A stretch of DNA of 64,000 nucleotides from an uncultured Lachnospiraceae bacterium (GTDB lineage Bacteria > Bacillota > Clostridia > Lachnospirales > Lachnospiraceae), in assembly GCA_900542015.1 (NCBI GenBank), contig UQLY01000002.1, positions 269,447 through 333,446 on the forward strand. Reading direction: 5' to 3'. Below, one piece after another: positions 35,124-42,608 of the stretch; position 1 is the stretch's first letter, and each line of letters opens with the position of its first letter. Made by a program: the position numbers and the translations under genes. A model generated the notes under the pieces. That model was not told the origin of the DNA and did not search any database. It was given only the letters and a program-made list of their open reading frames with translations.

Positions 35124-36128
35124 CTATTCCGGTTCCGCCGTCCGGTCCGCCCGCTTTTCAACGCCTTCCAAGTCAAAAGCCGGGATAAAGCTCTCCTTTG
35201 CGGTCTTTCCCTCCTGCATATAGCCCCGGGTAATGCCGAGGGAAAGGGCGTATTCGATGGTCTTATCATATTCATAAGACGTAACCCTCCGGTACAATTC
35301 CTTCATTTCCGCTTTGTCTTCCCCTTTGCTTTCTCCGGGCTGCAACGCTTTTGCAGACGGCTTCATCGGCGTATACTGATTCATGATGCTGAAATAAATC
35401 CGCTCTCCATAGGTTTCATAAAGATATGCGATGATCCGCTCGGCTTCTTTCCTTTTCCCCGGCAGCAGAAGATGGCGCACCACAACGCCCTTTTCCATCA
35501 TGCCCCGGGAATCAAACGCGGGCTCCCCGACCTGCCTTACCATCTCGGACACGGCAGCCTTCGCCTTTACCGCATAGTCCCCGGCTTCGGAATAGTTCTT
35601 TGCGGTTTCCGGCTCCATATATTTAAAATCAGGCAGATAAATATCCACCAGCTTATCCAACAGCTTCAACGCTTCCGGCTCTTCATACCCGCCGCAATTG
35701 TATACAACCGGGATTCTCAGCCCCTGTTCCTTCGCCCGAAGCAGCGCCCCTGCAACGGTGGGAATAAACATGACCGCCGTGACCAGATTGATATTGTTCG
35801 CGCCCTGTTGCTGCAGTTCCAGAAAGATTTCGGCAAGACGCCCCGCGTTTATCTCTTTTCCCGCCCTTCCCCGGGATATTTCCCTGTTCTGGCAGAATAC
35901 GCATCTTAAATTGCACCCCGAGAAAAACACGGCGCCGGAGCCTTCCCTGCCGCTGATGCAGGGCTCCTCCCAATAGTGCAGAGCCGCCCTCGCCACCATG
36001 GGAAGGGGTCCCATGCCGCAAAATCCCCGTTCCCCGGTCAGGCGGTTTACCCCACAGTTTCTGGGACATAAGCGGCAGCTTCCATATTGAGCGATTTCCA
36101 ATTCGGATAACGTCGTTTCGTCAATCAT
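35124..36128 (-). CDS. Radical SAM protein, PflX-like
   Basis: A 334-residue radical S-adenosylmethionine enzyme. The 4Fe-4S motif is CNLRCVFC; an N-terminal cysteine segment (CRLCPRNCGVNRLTGERGFCG) is typical of the PflX/pyruvate-formate-lyase-activase-related group. The barrel contains GGYEEPEAL. The natural substrate of this group is not established. The ATG at 36128 directly follows the stop of the lipoprotein gene (TAAAATG), with an AAGAAG site inside its end, so the two are translationally linked. Confidence 0.85.
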   Translation of the reverse strand: MIDETTLSELEIAQYGSCRLCPRNCGVNRLTGERGFCGMGPLPMVARAALHYWEEPCISGREGSGAVFFSGCNLRCVFCQNREISRGRAGKEINAGRLAEIFLELQQQGANNINLVTAVMFIPTVAGALLRAKEQGLRIPVVYNCGGYEEPEALKLLDKLVDIYLPDFKYMEPETAKNYSEAGDYAVKAKAAVSEMVRQVGEPAFDSRGMMEKGVVVRHLLLPGKRKEAERIIAYLYETYGERIYFSIMNQYTPMKPSAKALQPGESKGEDKAEMKELYRRVTSYEYDKTIEYALSLGITRGYMQEGKTAKESFIPAFDLEGVEKRADRTAEPE

Positions 36129-36129
36129 T

Positions 36130-36624
36130 TTATTCTTCTTCAATTTTTATGTATTCCCATAACAATATTTTTTTCTGCTGCGCCTTTAATTCCCGGTAGG
36201 AATCGTAATCTTCGACAATCCATTTGACGCTTTCTTCCCCGGTCTGTCCGGTTTCTTTCTCTTCTCCCTTTTCTCCGTCTGATTCCGCCGTCTCTTCCCT
36301 TACCTGCACATCATAATAAATAAAAATCCGATATTCCCCGGACCCGTCATAGGACGGTTGAATACTCACATTGTATAAATCTCCGTCCCCGTCCCGGTAA
36401 AAATAATCATAATGCGATACGGAAAGCGTCAGGGAATCCATTTCCTTCCCTTCGTATTCCAGATCATCGTCCTGTCCGATATACCCCTCTTTCCCAAGCG
36501 CCGATAAAATATCGTCTCTTGTTTCAGCGGAAACGGCACAGCCGCCAAGCATCAGCATTACCGTCATCAAAATGCAAATTACCGGGATTTTTCTCCCGAA
36601 AGCCCCTCTCGCTTCTCTTCTCAC
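36130..36624 (-). CDS. Small lipoprotein of unknown function
   Basis: A 164-residue secreted lipoprotein with signal peptide and lipobox LGGC (Cys29). The rest (DDILSALGKEGYIGQDDDLEYEGKEM, then a segment with several Tyr and Asp) is not recognised. A Glu/Lys-rich stretch lies before the C-terminus. It ends one base before the start of the radical SAM gene. Confidence 0.65.
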   Translation of the reverse strand: MRREARGAFGRKIPVICILMTVMLMLGGCAVSAETRDDILSALGKEGYIGQDDDLEYEGKEMDSLTLSVSHYDYFYRDGDGDLYNVSIQPSYDGSGEYRIFIYYDVQVREETAESDGEKGEEKETGQTGEESVKWIVEDYDSYRELKAQQKKILLWEYIKIEEE

Positions 36625-36678
36625 TATCCTTTTTCCTCCCTGATCCTAAAATACCCTGCTTCTCAAAATCCAATTACC

Positions 36679-37617
36679 CTAATCGATCGTCTCTATAAAT
36701 TTTCCGATCTCAATCCATGCCTTTTTGGATTCCGGAAGCATCTTCGCCGCCATTTGAAAAATGTGGAACATCCCCTCATAAACGGTCAGCCGCACTTTAA
36801 CGCCCTGCTCTCTCGCCTTTTTTGCGACGCTGACGGAATCGGAAAGCAGCATTTCATAGCTGCCCACCTGCAAAAGCATCGGCGGAAATCCTTGAAAATC
36901 CCCGAAAAGCGGAGAAATATAAGGGTCCGTCGGGTCATGGTCTTCCACATATTCCTTATTATAAATCAGCGTGTCCCTGCTGCCACCAAACAAAGGATCT
37001 TTATCATAATTCGTATCATAGCTCTCCCCGCTTGCGGTCAGATCCGTCCAGGGAGACATGGCGATCAAGCCGCAGGGAAGCGGCGTCTGCCGGTCTTTTA
37101 AATAATGGCACAGCGCCATGGCAAGACCGCCTCCGGCGGAATCGCCCGCTACGATGATCCGTTCCGGCGTCCACCCCTGCTCCATCAGCCAGCAATAGGC
37201 GGCATAGGCGTCTTCCAGCGCAGCCGGATAAGGATTTTCAGGCGCCACCCTGTAGTCAACGGTGAGCACGCTCATTCCTCCGCTGACTTCGCAGTATAAT
37301 CCCGCAAACATACGGTAAGCGTTCCGCATGGCTCCCACATAACCCCCGCCGTGAAGCTGTAAAATGATCTTTTCCTCATTCGCATTTTCCTTTAAGGACA
37401 ACAATTCCATCGGAAAATGTTCCAGCTCTATTTTTTTCATTTCAAAGCGCTCCGGGCATTTCCATTCCGGCTCCGCTTCCCCGATCTTCTTGCGAAGTTC
37501 GCCGCTTCTGATCTTTTTGCCGATCAGATGGTCGTGGGTCGCATGAGCAATCAGGTCGCGCACAACCCGTCCGCGGACACTCGCCTCGCTTTCGGGAATC
37601 AGTTTCTTTTTCCGCAT
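36679..37617 (-). CDS. Alpha/beta hydrolase (HSL-type esterase)
   Basis: A 312-residue cytoplasmic esterase/lipase of the hormone-sensitive lipase group: oxyanion motif HGGGYVG near residue 93, nucleophile motif GDSAGGG near 160, catalytic Asp around DPTDPYISP and His in the final GMFHIF. It likely hydrolyses short acyl esters. It is the last gene of a three-gene minus-strand cassette with the membrane protein and the acyltransferase, which suggests paired acyl transfer and removal. Confidence 0.87.
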   Translation of the reverse strand: MRKKKLIPESEASVRGRVVRDLIAHATHDHLIGKKIRSGELRKKIGEAEPEWKCPERFEMKKIELEHFPMELLSLKENANEEKIILQLHGGGYVGAMRNAYRMFAGLYCEVSGGMSVLTVDYRVAPENPYPAALEDAYAAYCWLMEQGWTPERIIVAGDSAGGGLAMALCHYLKDRQTPLPCGLIAMSPWTDLTASGESYDTNYDKDPLFGGSRDTLIYNKEYVEDHDPTDPYISPLFGDFQGFPPMLLQVGSYEMLLSDSVSVAKKAREQGVKVRLTVYEGMFHIFQMAAKMLPESKKAWIEIGKFIETID

Positions 37618-37647
37618 AAAAAGTTCTCCCTCGTCCGTTACATATGG

Positions 37648-38313
37648 CTAACGCACATGAAATCTGCGTTTCAATTCCACCCGCGCTCTCCGGTCCCCGA
37701 TGATTACCGTTCCCAAAAATAAAAACACGGAACACCCAAGGGCAGCCAGCGTCAGCTCCGGATGGGTTACAATTCCCGCAAAATACAAAATCAAAGGCAC
37801 CAGACTGCACAGGATCATAAAGATCTGCCACATCAGATAGCTCTGCCAGCCTTTGTTATTGACAATCATCAGTACGATAATCGCGGCGTCCACCAGCAAA
37901 ATTCCCGACGGAAGAACATAATTGACCGACCAGCCGTTATACCCGGCTACAAAATCAATCACGACCATCATGGAAATCGCTATGAGCACCAGCACGGTTA
38001 CCTTTGCCTTATAACCGCTTTGCCCCAAGATCGCAAACCGGAACAGCAGATAAATATAGAGGAAAGACAGCCCCGTAATCGCGCTCCACCAGATCTGCGA
38101 CTCCATGAAAAAATTGCAGGCGACGAGAATGGATTCCGCAAGAATCGCACAAAACAGATAAATTCTGCTGATCAGAGCGAATTTTCGGCTTCTGATCCTT
38201 ACATCGGGATACATGTTCTCAACTTCCACCGTCTGTTCCAAAACCGTGTCGCACAATGGACACCGTTCCGTCTCATCCAGTATTTCCACGCGGCATCTGA
38301 TACATTTACTCAT
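37648..38313 (-). CDS. Zinc-ribbon membrane protein (DUF6320-like)
   Basis: A 221-residue protein with a four-cysteine zinc ribbon at the N-terminus (CIRC and CPLC, residues 4-21) followed by six hydrophobic segments. The arrangement resembles the DUF6320 family, recalled from memory, of Clostridia. The function is unknown. The gene overlaps the acyltransferase gene by 8 bp, so the two proteins are made together. Confidence 0.7.
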   Translation of the reverse strand: MSKCIRCRVEILDETERCPLCDTVLEQTVEVENMYPDVRIRSRKFALISRIYLFCAILAESILVACNFFMESQIWWSAITGLSFLYIYLLFRFAILGQSGYKAKVTVLVLIAISMMVVIDFVAGYNGWSVNYVLPSGILLVDAAIIVLMIVNNKGWQSYLMWQIFMILCSLVPLILYFAGIVTHPELTLAALGCSVFLFLGTVIIGDRRARVELKRRFHVR

Positions 38314-39685
38314 AATTCACCCCATTGCTTTCTATTTCCACATCGATCCCGTCGGCGGCAAGCTTCCGAAAGAAGCCCCGCTGCACCGATACGTCCGCCA
38401 GGTCATAGCTGAAACTGAATACAAGAGTATCCTGATAGGAACAGATCGTTCCCTTCAGATGCTGCCCCTTGGACATAGCGAGAAAGGCATGGAACATTTC
38501 CACATAAGGCTCGTAAGCCTCTGCTAACGTAATATTTCCGATATTGGTAACCGTCCCCGTATTCGCCAGAGCCGAAGTCGTATAAATCTGCCTCATGGCA
38601 ATGTTTTTGAGAAACAGCGGCGTCGCCCGGGCAATCAAGATTTTTTCGTTGGAAACGTTATAAGAAAACAGTTCCTCCAAATGTTCCCGGTTAATCTGAT
38701 CCCTCAGGCTTTCGCAGGTTAAGGAAAGCACTTCTTCAAACGTATAATTTTCTTTGACCGGGCAAAATTCCGCCGATACCATGGCAAAGAAATTTTTCGT
38801 AGTAATGGAATGGAAAAAGGGTCTTAAGTTGACCGGCACCGCTACGCGGATGGGCTTTTTGGACGGCATCGCATGCAGGCACTCCGTATACACGCTGTAG
38901 ATATAAACCGCTACCAGGTATTCGTTTATGCTGACCTCGTACCCATGACACACCTCTTTGAGCTGAGGAATTTTCATAGAGCCGTGCATTACGCCAAATT
39001 CCCCCGGTTCCATCTTTTCTCCTTTGATCAGATACGCTTTCTTTGACTGGTATCCCTTTTGCGCCTTCCGCTTATAATTTTTCAAAAAACTGTCTTCCCG
39101 GTTCAACGAGGTATCGCTGCTAAAGGAATCTCCCAATTTTTCCCGCAGACTCGGATGGGACAGGCGCAGATACTGATAAGTCAGTTCCTTCAAAAAATTG
39201 ATGCCTCCCATACCGTCGGCAAGCACATGGAAAACCTCCAGATTGATCCGGTACTTGTAATAGGTTACCCGGAACAGATAGCTGCGGTTTTTATTCTGCC
39301 TGATAAACCGGCAGGGAAACGTATTTTCCTCGCATACCTTCGGCGCAGGCTTGCCGTTTTCTTCCAGATAGTACCAGAACACGCCCTGACGAAGCCGCAG
39401 ATTAAAGCCGTCAAACTTGGGCAGTATCATATCTAACGCCTGCTGCAGCAGATCCGCCTGCACCAATTCCTTTAAGGTCACGCTGATGCGGTAGACGTTG
39501 CTCATGCTCTCTCCCGCTATTACCGGAAACAGATGCGCCGTATTGTCCAGCCTTTCCCACCGCAGATCTCGGTAAGATTTCTTTCCCGGTCTTTGCCCCG
39601 GTCTATTTCCCGATGGATTATCTTTTTTATTTTCCCCTTTTTGAAGATTATCTTCCCCGGGAATTTTTTCAGATTTTCTTATCAT
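38306..39685 (-). CDS. Condensation-like acyltransferase (alcohol acetyltransferase type)
   Basis: A 459-residue protein of the chloramphenicol-acetyltransferase/condensation superfamily. The catalytic motif HVLADGMGG (HxxxDG) near residue 165 and a second DFGW-like region in the C-terminal half fit papain-associated/alcohol acetyltransferase proteins. The first 30 residues are basic and disordered. It probably transfers an acyl group to a lipid or glycan. It leads the three-gene cassette with the membrane protein and the esterase. Confidence 0.75.
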   Translation of the reverse strand: MIRKSEKIPGEDNLQKGENKKDNPSGNRPGQRPGKKSYRDLRWERLDNTAHLFPVIAGESMSNVYRISVTLKELVQADLLQQALDMILPKFDGFNLRLRQGVFWYYLEENGKPAPKVCEENTFPCRFIRQNKNRSYLFRVTYYKYRINLEVFHVLADGMGGINFLKELTYQYLRLSHPSLREKLGDSFSSDTSLNREDSFLKNYKRKAQKGYQSKKAYLIKGEKMEPGEFGVMHGSMKIPQLKEVCHGYEVSINEYLVAVYIYSVYTECLHAMPSKKPIRVAVPVNLRPFFHSITTKNFFAMVSAEFCPVKENYTFEEVLSLTCESLRDQINREHLEELFSYNVSNEKILIARATPLFLKNIAMRQIYTTSALANTGTVTNIGNITLAEAYEPYVEMFHAFLAMSKGQHLKGTICSYQDTLVFSFSYDLADVSVQRGFFRKLAADGIDVEIESNGVNYE

Positions 39686-39770
39686 TTTCTAATCTCCGTC
39701 AATTTATGCGCGGTTTCGCGCATAATACGAAAGAAACTCCCGAAAAAACAGGAGTTTTCTGTCAGTTGTC

Positions 39771-40028
39771 TCAGGATTTCAGATACCATTGGCGGTTCCT
39801 TTCACCAATCGTATACACCCGGTCCGCAATCGTATTATGGCTTTTAATATTTCTTACCTTTTGAGAAAATTTATCATCGTTTCTGTCGTTTAAAATCTCC
39901 AGGTCTTCCCCCGAAGGGTTCATTCTGATTCTCGCTTTTGCAATCAACTCCGTCGTTGTGATCCCCGGATATTGTGCAATCAAATCCAATACAACAGGTA
40001 CAATCTGATCTTCCGAATAACAACTCAT
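39771..40028 (-). CDS. Small winged-helix-like protein paired with DNA methylase
   Basis: An 85-residue protein with a predicted winged helix: helices from CYSEDQIVPVVLDLIAQYPG, the recognition part ITTTELIAKARIRM, and a wing DRVYTIGERNRQWYLKS. It resembles the C-terminal winged-helix module found in DpnI-like proteins. It is 12 bp downstream of the adenine methylase, with AGGAGG seven bases before the chosen ATG. It may regulate the methylase or bind the same DNA. Confidence 0.55.
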   Translation of the reverse strand: MSCYSEDQIVPVVLDLIAQYPGITTTELIAKARIRMNPSGEDLEILNDRNDDKFSQKVRNIKSHNTIADRVYTIGERNRQWYLKS

Positions 40029-40040
40029 AAGCATGCCTCC

Positions 40041-41216
40041 TTACTTAATCGGGTAATTGGTTATCAATAAATGCTCCGCATTTTTATCGTTCCGGTCCTG
40101 AAAGCTGACCGTATAACGCTTATCAAAACGGTTGACATACAGTCTGTCTCCGTTAGCTGTTGCTAATCCATCGGGATACAATCCCAGGATAAAATCCGTA
40201 TTTTTAATAATCAGCATAAAATAGGCTCTGCAGCGGCGGATCAGATAATCGGCAAGCCTCGTCTGGTCGCCCTGTCCGAACTCATTGCCCGCATATGCGC
40301 TAAACTCCGTATCATAGGGCGGGTCCAGAAAAATAAAATCCCTTTCGCCCGGCTCAAATTGCTCAAAAAACGCCTCAAAATCCAGATTGGCAACTACCGT
40401 TTTGCGAAGCTGTTTTGCAAGCTCCGCATTGCAAAAATACGCCGTCTTTTTGCTCATGGATTTGCGGTTATAAGAAATCCCTCCGTAAGGGACGTTAAAC
40501 TTTCCTTCTTTATTATACCGAAACATGGAGGAATAACAATACTCTCTCATAAAAAACCAGATAGCCGCCCCAAAGGGTTGTTCGATCCCCAATTCGTCAA
40601 TATGATTGTATAAATACCGGAAATGCGTATAAAAGCCGCTTTTGAAGGCGCCCTCTATATTCGCCGACACGTCCTCTTTGGAAAGCTCCTTCGCCTTCTT
40701 TTCCAAAGACGCCATCCGGACAATTTTATTGCAGACGCTTTCTGTCAATTCCTCTGTGAAATGTTCAATCGCCGCATTAAAATTTCCGTTCAGCAATCCG
40801 TTGAACTCTTCCTCATGGTCTTTTACAAAACGGCTTATGGCTTCTTTTAATTCAGGCGCGCCGCAGGGTGTAATCCGGTATGTCTGATATATCTGCAGCA
40901 GCTCCTCTTCATGATTTTGCACAATCCGGCTTACATTCATCCAGTTGTAATCTATCTGGCGCAGTTTTTCCAAAAAAACTTCGTTTTGCTGCGCCACCAG
41001 CCGGTAAAGTCCGATCAGCTCCGCCGACTTATCGTTAATATAATATCTTTCGCTGTCCAAAGATAAATATACGGAACCGCCGCCTACAAAGGGCTCGTAA
41101 TAATTATTTGCATCAGGCGGCAGATTCGGAAGTATATATTTTAATTCTTTTTCTTTTCCTCCCGGATATTTCAACAGAGGAGGGAGTCTTTTTTCCTTCG
41201 GCGTTACCACTTTCAT
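40041..41216 (-). CDS. Dam-type N6-adenine DNA methyltransferase (D12 class)
   Basis: A 391-residue methyltransferase that adds a methyl group to adenine N6. SAM-binding LLKYPGGKEKELKYILPNLPP and FVGGGSVYLS at the N-terminus, catalytic DPPYDTEFSAY near 285. It is about 100 residues longer than Dam of E. coli because of a helical insertion (130-220), the presumed target-recognition part. No restriction nuclease gene is adjacent. The ATG at 41216 follows GAAAGGAAAC. The recognised sequence is not predictable with certainty, though GATC is common in this class. Confidence 0.88.
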   Translation of the reverse strand: MKVVTPKEKRLPPLLKYPGGKEKELKYILPNLPPDANNYYEPFVGGGSVYLSLDSERYYINDKSAELIGLYRLVAQQNEVFLEKLRQIDYNWMNVSRIVQNHEEELLQIYQTYRITPCGAPELKEAISRFVKDHEEEFNGLLNGNFNAAIEHFTEELTESVCNKIVRMASLEKKAKELSKEDVSANIEGAFKSGFYTHFRYLYNHIDELGIEQPFGAAIWFFMREYCYSSMFRYNKEGKFNVPYGGISYNRKSMSKKTAYFCNAELAKQLRKTVVANLDFEAFFEQFEPGERDFIFLDPPYDTEFSAYAGNEFGQGDQTRLADYLIRRCRAYFMLIIKNTDFILGLYPDGLATANGDRLYVNRFDKRYTVSFQDRNDKNAEHLLITNYPIK

Positions 41217-41378
41217 GTTTCCTTTCAGGTTCATGGATACTCATAGTATCTCTTTTATTATACCAAATTGTATACCGGAAAGCAAAATGAAATCCGTGCT
41301 TGATCCGCGCCCGGTCCGCCGGTTTTAATCTGCCGGCTTGATCTTCCTGCTTGATCCGTCGTCCTTTTGCGGACCGCT

Positions 41379-42311
41379 CTACTGCGCCCCTTCCTCTTCC
41401 GTAGGATTCACATGGACCATGATATGTTTGACCTTAGGGAAATTGCGCTCAATCTCTTCATGAACGGTTTCTGCGATTTCATGGGCTTTTTGCAGCGTAT
41501 AGGAGCCGTCCACGCTGATTTCAATATCAACATAGATTTTATTGCCGAAAATCCGCGTCTGAAGCAGGTCGATGCCCAGCACGTTTTCATTGCTCATAAC
41601 ACATTCGTAAATCTGTTTCTCCGTCTCTTCATCACAGGAATGATCCACCATTTTATCTATGGCGTCTTTAAAAATATCATAAGCCGCTTTCACAATAAAC
41701 ACGAAGATAACCAGGCTCGCCACGGAATCCATAACCGGAAAGCCCAGTCTCGCACCGCCGATACCGATTAACGCGCCTACAGAAGAAAGCGCGTCCGAAC
41801 GGTGATGCCACGCGTCCGCCATCAGCGCGCCGGAATCAATCTTTTTCGCATAATGCCTGGTATACCAGAACATCGCTTCTTTTGCCGCGATCGATACAAT
41901 AGCCGCCGCTAACGCCAAGGTTCCCGGCACCTCCAGCGTCTCATAATTTCCCTGCAAAATGTTTTTTAACGCATCCGCGCCGATTCCCAGCCCTGTGATA
42001 AACAGCACCATGGAAAGGATAATCGCCGCCACGCATTCCAGTCTCTCATGCCCGTAAGGGTGGTCCTTATCGGATTCCCTGCCCGCCAGTTTAATCCCGA
42101 CCATTACCACAATGGTACTGAATACATCCGATGCGGAATGAACCGCGTCGCTGATCATCGCTCCCGAATGCGCCGCCACGCCTGCAAAGAGCTTAAAGAC
42201 GGAGAGCAGCAGATTTTCCACGATCGTAATCGTTGATACCCGATTGGCGATTTTTTGAAAATCATTGCCGGTTCTGTCAGTTTCTGTTTTTGCCGCCTGA
42301 TATTCCTTCAT
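41379..42311 (-). CDS. czcD: Cation diffusion facilitator (metal efflux) transporter
   Basis: A 310-residue CDF exporter with six membrane helices and a C-terminal cytoplasmic metal-sensing domain. Metal-site motifs HSASDVFST-like (SDAVHSASD) in helix 2 and DAWHHRSDALSS in helix 5 are clear. It exchanges divalent metal for protons. The ATG at 42311 has a GGGGAGGT site; upstream the transcript carries a NiCo-riboswitch-like leader, so cobalt or nickel is the most likely inducer and cargo. The C-terminal tail carries HIMVHVNP. Confidence 0.9.
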   Translation of the reverse strand: MKEYQAAKTETDRTGNDFQKIANRVSTITIVENLLLSVFKLFAGVAAHSGAMISDAVHSASDVFSTIVVMVGIKLAGRESDKDHPYGHERLECVAAIILSMVLFITGLGIGADALKNILQGNYETLEVPGTLALAAAIVSIAAKEAMFWYTRHYAKKIDSGALMADAWHHRSDALSSVGALIGIGGARLGFPVMDSVASLVIFVFIVKAAYDIFKDAIDKMVDHSCDEETEKQIYECVMSNENVLGIDLLQTRIFGNKIYVDIEISVDGSYTLQKAHEIAETVHEEIERNFPKVKHIMVHVNPTEEEGAQ

Positions 42312-42429
42312 ATTGGTTACCTCCCCGGAATTTGCCTTTTTCATGACACAAGTCAGTCCTTTTTTGTTGCGGAATGTCTCTATGGCACTTAGTATATGTG
42401 GGGATCTGAAAAGAAGTACTTTTAATAAA

Positions 42430-42553
42430 AAAGTATAAAAAGACACCCACGATCCAGTATTAACAGTTACTGTCCCGTGGATGAGAATTTCCACTGTCAC
42501 TCCTGTGACCCGACTCCATGACGCTATGTCACGGTCTGTTCAGTTTGTACTGT
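42430..42553 (-). ncRNA. NiCo (czcD) riboswitch-like leader
   Basis: On the minus strand the leader of the CDF exporter shows four helices around a conserved core: GTGAC-loop-GTCAT, then TCGGG, TCAC-AGGA-GTGA, then CAGTGGA with TCCAC and GGGACAGT. These match the order and the conserved G-rich joining segments I recall for the cobalt/nickel-sensing NiCo riboswitch (GCCGGG; GUGGGACAGU). After the aptamer CCACG can pair with CGTGG followed by TCTTTTTATAC, a terminator. Metal binding would open the terminator and allow export. The gene context fits. Confidence 0.75.
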
Positions 42554-42608
42554 AGATTGATATGCAGTGCAAAGAGTTTACATAGGATAACATAGATCAT
42601 TCAATTTG

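Noticed and set aside
35090..35275. 62-residue upstream extension of the hypothetical helical protein
   Set aside because: Arg/Pro-rich reading that overlaps the radical SAM gene; the inner ATG has a ribosome site.
42312..42500. N-terminal extension of the cation exporter
   Set aside because: Runs through the riboswitch leader; GGGGAGGT precedes the ATG at 42311.
42430..42553. yybP-ykoY manganese riboswitch
   Set aside because: Lacks the paired-loop core of that class; the GGGACAGT and TCGGG segments fit NiCo better.
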